Source: Saprospiraceae bacterium (GTDB taxonomy: Bacteria > Bacteroidota > Bacteroidia > Chitinophagales > Saprospiraceae). Taken from it: DNA of 11,669 nucleotides. Where the stretch lies: the NCBI GenBank assembly GCA_023299965.1, contig JALZVN010000399.1, positions 1 through 11,669 of the forward strand. The letters are read 5' to 3'. The notes beneath the pieces were generated by a model. It ran no database searches and had not been told where the DNA came from. It saw nothing but the letters and a program-made list of their open reading frames with translations. This document shows positions 6,193-11,669 of the stretch, in pieces; positions within the stretch are counted from its first letter, which is position 1; each line of letters begins with the position of its first letter. The translations under genes were made by a program, and so were the position numbers.

Positions 6193-7641
6193 CTAAAACT
6201 TGAACACCAATCCTGCAGAGCCTCCAAATAGGTTATAGGTCTGATCAACAGTATTAGCGCCATGAGAAATACTATTTGGTATCCATCTATAACTAGGTCC
6301 AATATGCAATTTTATACTATTTCCTATTGATCGCTCTATCCTCGTACTCCCTCCTATCGAAATACCTACTTTATTTCTCAACACTCCTTCCGCTCCTAGT
6401 GATTGAAATTCTAGTTGTTCTGACAACACAAATCCACTTCCTTTCAAACTAATATTAAAATAAGGACCCGCCTCAAATTTAAAATTCCACTCCCCTACTC
6501 CATGATTATAATTAAGCAAAACAGGAATGTCCACAAACCGATATCTATTGATTCTTGTTAATCGGGTATCTTGCTCAAATTCTTGAGTGACTCTCCCATT
6601 AATGTCTATCAAAGAACCTGCTAAATTGGGCACTTGAAATTCAACCCCATCTACATCTATAGTTGTATTCACGGACTCTACAAAATTTAATCTTTCTACG
6701 ATTTGCGTAAAAGATAAACCAGTGGCAACACGAAATTTTCCTTTCTTTAAAAAATCAACCAATATCTCAACCTGGGTAGTTTCTAAAGGTGTTTCCGTCA
6801 AGTCTCTAATTTGACTCAAGGTATTGTCCATACTATTTTTAGGAGATAGAACTCTGTTTGTAGTATACACATATGCGTTTAGTCTGACACTAGGTTTAAA
6901 TTTATTTCTAGACACTTTACCATCTGATTTGAACGCAAACTCCGATCTCACAAAATCATAAATATACTCAGCATCAAATTCTTCAATAGGAGGTATAGAT
7001 AAATAGTCAAGATCATAAGCCTGTTGAGGCTCAAGACTTGATTTTAAGTCCACTTGCTCAACTTCATCGGACTCAAGATACATGGATGACTGAGTTAATT
7101 TTGTAGGTGTTACAGACATGATACTTTCATCCATCAAAGAATAGTTATTTATAAAACTACTTTTAGTCGCAACAAAAGTGTTAGAAATATTTGGTCTAAT
7201 TTCTAATTTGGTTTGTCTATTTTTTGCCGAAGATATTGTTTTGAATTTCGGAACTGCTTGTTCTAATCTCTTCTTAGAATTTAGATATTCCTCCTCTGGT
7301 TTAGATTCTTCTATATTGTTAACCTTATTTGAAGCGACACTAGTTACTGACTTTATACCTTCTAATTTCGGCTGAGAAAGAGACAATTGATTTTCTGCTC
7401 CTAGCTTAATGACATTATTACTAATACCAAAATTACTCTTAAGAGAATACATGCCTATCATGAAAAAAATAGATATTCCACTTATCAACAAAAAAAACGT
7501 AAAGCCTCTTTTCTTTTTTTTCTTTCGATTAAGTTGATCGACTTTAGGCTCAAGAGCACTCCATAATTCCATGTAGTCTTGATCCGCATCATGATTTAAC
7601 ATATTCGTCCTTACCTGATTTGTAAACTGTCTCCAATTCAT
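6193..7641 (-). CDS. Putative trans-envelope anti-sigma protein: cytoplasmic tail, one TM helix, linker, outer-membrane-type barrel
   Basis: A 482-residue protein in four parts. Residues 1-46 are a charged, cytoplasmic-looking tail (helical, with ALEPKVDQLN) ending in a lysine cluster. Residues 47-65 form one hydrophobic helix. Residues 66-245 are low-complexity and Ser/Asn/Glu-rich, probably an extended periplasmic linker. Residues about 246-482 form a beta-barrel-like domain with roughly eight amphipathic strands, including the YRFVDIPVLLNY strand typical of PorT/OmpA-like Bacteroidota barrels, and a terminal Phe (GLVFKF) as in outer membrane proteins. Its ATG overlaps the stop of the ECF sigma gene (ATGA), so production is likely coupled. 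The position directly after a sigma gene and the short N-terminal tail before a TM helix suggest an anti-sigma role; no zinc-type HxxxCxxC motif is present. The architecture is what I see; the role is inferred. Confidence 0.8.
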   Translation of the reverse strand: MNWRQFTNQVRTNMLNHDADQDYMELWSALEPKVDQLNRKKKKKRGFTFFLLISGISIFFMIGMYSLKSNFGISNNVIKLGAENQLSLSQPKLEGIKSVTSVASNKVNNIEESKPEEEYLNSKKRLEQAVPKFKTISSAKNRQTKLEIRPNISNTFVATKSSFINNYSLMDESIMSVTPTKLTQSSMYLESDEVEQVDLKSSLEPQQAYDLDYLSIPPIEEFDAEYIYDFVRSEFAFKSDGKVSRNKFKPSVRLNAYVYTTNRVLSPKNSMDNTLSQIRDLTETPLETTQVEILVDFLKKGKFRVATGLSFTQIVERLNFVESVNTTIDVDGVEFQVPNLAGSLIDINGRVTQEFEQDTRLTRINRYRFVDIPVLLNYNHGVGEWNFKFEAGPYFNISLKGSGFVLSEQLEFQSLGAEGVLRNKVGISIGGSTRIERSIGNSIKLHIGPSYRWIPNSISHGANTVDQTYNLFGGSAGLVFKF

Positions 7642-8180
7642 ACGGCGCGATCAATTTTAATATCAGTTAATAAAATCCTCTTTTGTAAAAGTTTCCTCGC
7701 CCGTAAAAGGTGAGAACGAGAGGTAGCCTCTTTGATGCCCAATTGCTTTGATATTTCTGTATGAGAATATCCTTCAATTACGAACAAAGAAAAAACCAAT
7801 CTTTGTGCCTCAGGTAAGTTTTGTATAAAATCAATAATATCCTTGGTGTGCAAGCTATCATAAACTTTGGGTGCAAGTACAAATGGCTTACATATTGCTT
7901 CATCTGTCTTTGTAAATCGTTTATGTTTCTTTATCCACGCCAAAGCGCATCTCACAGTAATCATTCGCATCCACCCTTCAAAAGATCCTTTGTCACTATA
8001 AGATTCAATCTTTGAAAAGATAATCATAAAGGACTCTTGCAATACATCCTTGGCACTAGTCTTATCAATGACATAGAGATTGCAAGTAGAACGCAGCCGT
8101 TCAGAATAGCGTTTAACTAATTCAAACTGTGCTTTCTTATCGTACTTTTGACAGCCCTTTATGATATCATTTAAATGCAA
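7638..8180 (-). CDS. RNA polymerase sigma factor, ECF (sigma-70 group 4)
   Basis: A 180-residue ECF sigma factor, normal for the family. Region 2 spans about 16-90, with the DVLQESF core-binding helix (45-51) and GSFEGWMRMITVRCALAWIKKHKR (first part at 65-75) for -10 recognition and melting. Region 4 spans about 121-170, with LPEAQRLVF and the helix-turn-helix YSHTEISKQLGIKEATSRS for -35 binding. The in-frame start is TTG (8178-8180); no ATG or GTG lies nearby upstream, and the family's N-terminus (LNDIIKGCQKYD) begins right there. It starts 17 bp after the lipoprotein stop, and its TGA overlaps the ATG of the barrel protein. A rare start may keep the sigma level below that of the neighbours. 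The target promoters are unknown; a candidate lies at 10435-10460. Confidence 0.95.
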   Translation of the reverse strand: MHLNDIIKGCQKYDKKAQFELVKRYSERLRSTCNLYVIDKTSAKDVLQESFMIIFSKIESYSDKGSFEGWMRMITVRCALAWIKKHKRFTKTDEAICKPFVLAPKVYDSLHTKDIIDFIQNLPEAQRLVFSLFVIEGYSHTEISKQLGIKEATSRSHLLRARKLLQKRILLTDIKIDRAV

Positions 8181-8197
8181 TGGATAGATTTCTATTT

Positions 8198-10408
8198 TTA
8201 TTGGTGCAATATTGAAAAGATTCCTTCTACGGGATATAAAGTATCGTCTTGAATGTATCTAGGATTATCAGACTCGCCTTTAAAGCGCCCCTTAACAAAT
8301 CCACCGACATCGTCAAATTGAGTAACCTCAAATTCATCCATAGTGGTCGAACGAATCTCAAAATTAAAGAGGTTGAAATAGTGTGCAAATTCGTTTCTAT
8401 TTGCATAGTTCCCTATCGTAGTGCCACCTAATTTTAAATCGATTGCATTTGGCAAACTGTCTTCATCTGCACTAAATATACTGCCATCCACTCTCCCCGT
8501 TATACCAGTTTGGACTTGTCTTTCACCATTAATAACTACATCTAAGAATGACCCGTCTAATTCAGGTTCTTCGTATTTAACCTTGAATCTACCAAAAACG
8601 GTACGTGAACTTGCTGTCACATTTTGAGGATCTGACTGTATTTGTCCTGAAAATTCTCCTTCAATAAACCCATTCTCTTCAAACCTAGTCAATCTAATAG
8701 AATGCGGACTCCCTCTGAACCATGAAAAACTATCCCCTCCTAAAGCCATATTTGCTTTTGCAAAGGTTCTTCCATCAAAGGTCATGTCTCCAGAATAATC
8801 CCCTACGCCTTGTGGTGCATGTATATTCATTGTAAAAACATTTGATCCAGCGCCACCAGTAGAATTATCAGTAGTAGCGCGAATTTGTATGACTTCAGGC
8901 GATACAAATTCAACTTTAGTCATTTGAATATCACTTAAGAACTTCCATTGCGATCCAGTAATATTATGGAAATATAGATACTCTTCTTCTTCTGGGTGGC
9001 ATACCTCATAGTCATCTATCCAAATAACCCCTAATTCATTAAACAAAAGTATCTCTTGCGAAACAGCCTGATTTCGCAGATCTAATATTTGAAGTTTTTC
9101 AATCTCTTCATCTTCATTATGATAAAAGAATACTTCAAAGGGCTGTTGATTTATTTCATAGAAATATAACCCTTGATTTGTCTCTACTTTTATAAGAGTA
9201 TTTCTAACATCAGCTCCTCCACAAGTCATATGTCCTGGAATTACAGAAAAGCGCGGTCTTACATCTAATATCTCAGTATAATCCAAAGTGAACGATAAAT
9301 CTGCTTTTGAAAATATTGGATCTAGGTCCGTTGACCAAGTTATACCATTTACTATGGCTCCAGTACAAATGCTAAGCTCTTGATTGGCAGGTACAATTCC
9401 TGATACTACTCCATTCGCATCTGTAAAATCTGACATTACCCCTGACATTCGTGATTTAATAAATACTTCCAAGCCTACAATCGGACTACCCGTTTCATTT
9501 GTAAAGGACAGACACATAGTGGTAATTTCTGCTGGGAGATCGCAAATCCAAAAAGTAAAGTGAGTTACTGATCCTGTATATACCCCATTTTCTAAAACAG
9601 CTACTCCTTCCTCCACCCATTTGCCCACATCCTCATTAAAATACCACAATGGAATAGTACTGGGTGCTTCATCTAATAAACGCTCAGGCACCGGAATAGA
9701 TATTGTCGCCGGAACACCTTCTGCCAATTGTAACTTTCTGTTATCATCGCTATATAATTCAACAGAAAGCATAGCAAAATTGAATAATCCTGTTTCTGAG
9801 AATGAATCCGTAGGGCGAATACCGCTTAGATCTCCTGGCATCTCGGTAATAGTTCTGGTATCCGTTGGGTCTAAAACTTTTGCAAATACATTTACATTTC
9901 CAGAATAAGCTCCACCTCCAGCATAAACGATTCCATTTGGATCAAAAGAAATACTTGCTCCGCCTTCTACTTCTATGAGAGCACTATCAACACTATTATA
10001 AGAGTCTGTTAATTTTTTTGGAATTAGATTAATTTTTATTCTAGCAATTCCTCCTTCGTCAGGATAAATGGTTCTGCTACCATTGATATAACCGTCAACA
10101 CTAGCTTTAATAAGAGTTCCTTCAGCATTTAAAGTGGCGTCACCGATTGAAAACAGTCCACTGTTATCTGTGATAGATTCGTGATCTTCAACTATTATTC
10201 TAACACCTTCTAATGGCTCATCATTTTCGTTAAGGATCTGACCAAATATAGAAGAGGTAACCGCCTGATAAGGAGGCGTATACCCCTCTAACAGAATAGG
10301 TGCTTCGGTACTGATAAGCATAGGATCTTCTACAATTGTTTCATCTTTTCTACAACTAGCAAAAAGAAATAAGACAAGTCCAAAGTATAATACAATATTG
10401 GATTTCAT
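8198..10408 (-). CDS. Large multidomain surface lipoprotein (carboxypeptidase-regulatory-like domains)
   Basis: A 736-residue protein. The type II signal peptide (1-18) ends in the lipobox FASC with C19, followed by R-K-D-E, which matches the Bacteroidota K-(D/E)2 surface-export signal. Domains in order: a carboxypeptidase-regulatory-like beta sandwich (about 54-128, IFGQILNENDEPLEGVRIIV, DNSGLFSI); a domain resembling FAM171/CILP-type sandwiches (about 142-290, YSGNVNVFAKVLDPTD, LWYFNEDVGKW); a second regulatory-like repeat (about 298-350, TNETGSPIVGLEVFIKS); and a C-terminal half with a duplicated unit (570-611 and 692-735, pattern TxF(D/E)(D/E)xG(F)(V/I)xGxF). No catalytic residues are evident. 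It probably binds or senses something at the cell surface, or supports the envelope. It is first in a run with the sigma and barrel genes, so it could be the input of that system. Function is not recognised. Confidence 0.85.
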   Translation of the reverse strand: MKSNIVLYFGLVLFLFASCRKDETIVEDPMLISTEAPILLEGYTPPYQAVTSSIFGQILNENDEPLEGVRIIVEDHESITDNSGLFSIGDATLNAEGTLIKASVDGYINGSRTIYPDEGGIARIKINLIPKKLTDSYNSVDSALIEVEGGASISFDPNGIVYAGGGAYSGNVNVFAKVLDPTDTRTITEMPGDLSGIRPTDSFSETGLFNFAMLSVELYSDDNRKLQLAEGVPATISIPVPERLLDEAPSTIPLWYFNEDVGKWVEEGVAVLENGVYTGSVTHFTFWICDLPAEITTMCLSFTNETGSPIVGLEVFIKSRMSGVMSDFTDANGVVSGIVPANQELSICTGAIVNGITWSTDLDPIFSKADLSFTLDYTEILDVRPRFSVIPGHMTCGGADVRNTLIKVETNQGLYFYEINQQPFEVFFYHNEDEEIEKLQILDLRNQAVSQEILLFNELGVIWIDDYEVCHPEEEEYLYFHNITGSQWKFLSDIQMTKVEFVSPEVIQIRATTDNSTGGAGSNVFTMNIHAPQGVGDYSGDMTFDGRTFAKANMALGGDSFSWFRGSPHSIRLTRFEENGFIEGEFSGQIQSDPQNVTASSRTVFGRFKVKYEEPELDGSFLDVVINGERQVQTGITGRVDGSIFSADEDSLPNAIDLKLGGTTIGNYANRNEFAHYFNLFNFEIRSTTMDEFEVTQFDDVGGFVKGRFKGESDNPRYIQDDTLYPVEGIFSILHQ

Positions 10409-10811
10409 TTTTAATGTTTTGATTTGAATTGAAAACGCGATCGATCTTAAGCGTGTTTACATTAATAAGAGAATCTGAGATCTCGTTTTGTTGCAGTTAG
10501 TAAAAAATAAAGTACAAGCATATTCGATCCAAATGAGTAGTCAGCCCCTTAATAATAAGCATGGATTAAGAATTGAAAAAGTCTTTTAAAGAAAATATGT
10601 TTAGTGACGCATTATTTTCTAATCTTTGTAAGCTACTTAGCAAAAAAAAGATAAATTTCAACGATTATTAAAAAGCAAAGTATTTATGACATAGCACTTT
10701 ATCCAAAGTATATCTCTATAAATCTTCGAACTAGGATAAAATCAAATTTAAATTTGTATAAATTTTGGAAAAATTCTATTTTAGATAATCAACTGTGTTA
10801 ATAGGAATAGT
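10409..10811. other. AT-rich intergenic region, 403 bp
   Basis: No coding signal on either strand. It holds the putative promoter of the lipoprotein operon at its left end (10435-10460) and the 3' side of the 246-codon gene at its right end. A CAAATTTA word (10743-10750) would be a minus-strand -7 box but has no matching TTG at the right distance. I find no terminator hairpin with a T run after the gene at 10812. Confidence 0.5.
10435..10460 (-). promoter_or_regulatory. Candidate ECF-type promoter of the lipoprotein-sigma-barrel operon
   Basis: Read on the minus strand: GTAAAC (10455-10460), a 17-base spacer, then CGT (10435-10437), 26 bases before the ATG of the lipoprotein gene. ECF promoters in general have an AAC-containing -35 element and a CGT/TC-type -10 element 16-17 bases apart. 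The usual Bacteroidota housekeeping TTG/TAnnTTTG pair is absent upstream of this gene. This is a pattern match only, based on two short words. Confidence 0.3.
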
Positions 10812-11552
10812 CTAAAGTAAATTGTTGACCTTAAATCTCACAAAAGCATAGCCATTGTTATCCCCAATCCCAAATTGCTTAAACCCCAAACTTGCAGAAG
10901 CTTCATCTCCATAAAAAAAATTGAATATCAAATTGTAATCTTCTGATGATTGATGAGCTTGATAAAATTGTTCCACTGCTTCATATTTTAATGTATCTAA
11001 GCCAGCATTCATAAAACCTATATTCTTAGCCACAAAAAGCTCTTGAGCTACATGCTCTTTTAAAGTTTTTACTCTAGGTACACCTACCCTATAGATGGTT
11101 CGGTATAGATAAGTCTTAGTTCTTTCTTCAATTTTATCTTTAATGTATTGTTCGCCTGTCCAAAAATGCGGCACACAAAAATGTCTACTTACAAAAGCAT
11201 GCAATTTGAACTTGCTGTCAAAGTCTGTGGTATAAAAATTGGTCCAAGCTCCCTGCTGATCATCCGCGATATTAAGTACTACATTTATCTCTTCAGACAT
11301 GTCAACCATCTTTGCATTGACTTGTCTAATCGTTTCCTCCATAATAGACTCCACATCCAAGTGCTCTAGTTCTTCTATTTTTTTTAGAATATGTTCCTTT
11401 GCCATTGGATTAAATCCTGCGATGGGCAATGCCATGTCCTGGTCGGTGTCTCCTATCAATAAATGGAGATACGATCGAAATCGATCTTTAGAAACCGGCT
11501 GTTGATAAAAAATTTTTATATCAGAAAGGATTGGGCGTAGCTTAAATTTCAT
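10812..11552 (-). CDS. Conserved-looking protein of unknown function (246 aa), intact copy
   Basis: No family recognised. There is no signal peptide or TM helix, so it is probably cytoplasmic. The N-terminus is basic (MKFKLRPILSDIKIFYQQPVSKDRF); the middle holds a charged helical stretch (about 50-80) and an aromatic-rich segment (GAWTNFYTTDFDSKFKLHAF, VSRHFCVPHFWTGEQYIKDK). The C-terminus (NFFYGDEASASLGFKQFGIGD) is the part preserved in the broken copy at 6040..6174. The preserved segment suggests the C-terminal region is the constrained core. The start at ATG 11550-11552 fits a promoter whose -7 box ends 28 bases upstream. It is read in the same direction as the lipoprotein operon, but 403 bp separate them, so they probably form different transcripts. 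Confidence 0.82.
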   Translation of the reverse strand: MKFKLRPILSDIKIFYQQPVSKDRFRSYLHLLIGDTDQDMALPIAGFNPMAKEHILKKIEELEHLDVESIMEETIRQVNAKMVDMSEEINVVLNIADDQQGAWTNFYTTDFDSKFKLHAFVSRHFCVPHFWTGEQYIKDKIEERTKTYLYRTIYRVGVPRVKTLKEHVAQELFVAKNIGFMNAGLDTLKYEAVEQFYQAHQSSEDYNLIFNFFYGDEASASLGFKQFGIGDNNGYAFVRFKVNNLL

Positions 11553-11579
11553 ATTAACTCTTCATTATTAACTGCAAAC

Positions 11580-11608
11580 CAAATATATAAAACATTTTAA
11601 TTCCCCAA
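11580..11608 (-). promoter_or_regulatory. Bacteroidota-type promoter of the 246-codon gene
   Basis: On the minus strand, TTG (11606-11608), an 18-base spacer, then TATATTTG (11580-11587), an exact match to the TAnnTTTG -7 consensus of Bacteroidota. Transcription would begin near 11573, leaving a leader of about 20 bases before the ATG at 11552. Confidence 0.65.
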
Positions 11609-11669
11609 TTAAAAGCACAATGCTTAACTTTATTCCAAATTGAATTCAAAAGTAAAGATATCAATATGA

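Noticed and set aside
11094..11108. GATGGTTCGGTATAG inside the 246-codon gene resembles the outer arm of the inverted repeat at 4684
   Set aside because: The shared stretch is short, lies within a coding frame, and has no matching second arm nearby.
1..11669. tRNA, rRNA, CRISPR array, intact transposase or integrase
   Set aside because: No cloverleaf, regularly spaced direct repeats or transposase-like protein was seen on either strand.

Overview
This window looks like a chromosomal segment of a Bacteroidota bacterium, probably from the Saprospiria/Chitinophagia side of the phylum. The evidence is AT-rich intergenic DNA, two lipoproteins whose lipid-anchor cysteine is followed by K-(D/E)-(D/E) (the Bacteroidota surface-export signal), one promoter matching the Bacteroidota TTG / TAnnTTTG consensus, and Bacteroidota-type families (8-strand OmpA/PorT-like barrel, carboxypeptidase-regulatory-like lipoprotein, TlpA-like thioredoxin). 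Every gene I can support is on the minus strand, so the transcription order is from high to low coordinates.

Region 1 (1..3010) looks like core genome. The translational GTPase gene typA/bipA is followed after 10 bp by a seven-helix membrane protein of unknown function. A hemolysin III (TrhA/PAQR-type) gene then starts at a TTG overlapping the previous stop and runs off the left edge.

Region 2 (about 3011..5951) is an accessory block. A hairpin-rich stretch (3241..3502) ends in a roughly 110-bp repeat (copy A). A degenerate second copy (B, 5850..5951) lies 2.3 kb away in the same orientation. Between the copies are a small surface lipoprotein with a cysteine-rich tail and a secreted thioredoxin-fold protein with a CGAC active site, separated by a long nested inverted repeat (4684..4820). 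The pairing suggests the thioredoxin protein might act on the lipoprotein's cysteines, but that is inference.

Region 3 (6193..10408) is the most interesting part. It is a compact three-gene unit: a large predicted surface-exposed lipoprotein, a 17-bp gap, an ECF sigma factor (TTG start), an ATGA overlap, and a 482-residue protein. That last protein has a short cytoplasmic N-terminus, one transmembrane helix, a long low-complexity linker and a C-terminal outer-membrane-type barrel. It looks like a surface-to-sigma-factor signalling device in which one polypeptide would connect both membranes. A candidate ECF-type promoter lies just before the first gene and could give autoregulation.

This unit is bracketed by two versions of one gene in the same orientation. 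An intact 246-codon gene of unknown function lies at 10812..11552, with a good promoter. A broken remnant of a paralogue's last ~45 codons lies at 6040..6174. This suggests the unit arrived or was rearranged by duplication or recombination. I see no tRNA, rRNA, CRISPR array or intact transposase.
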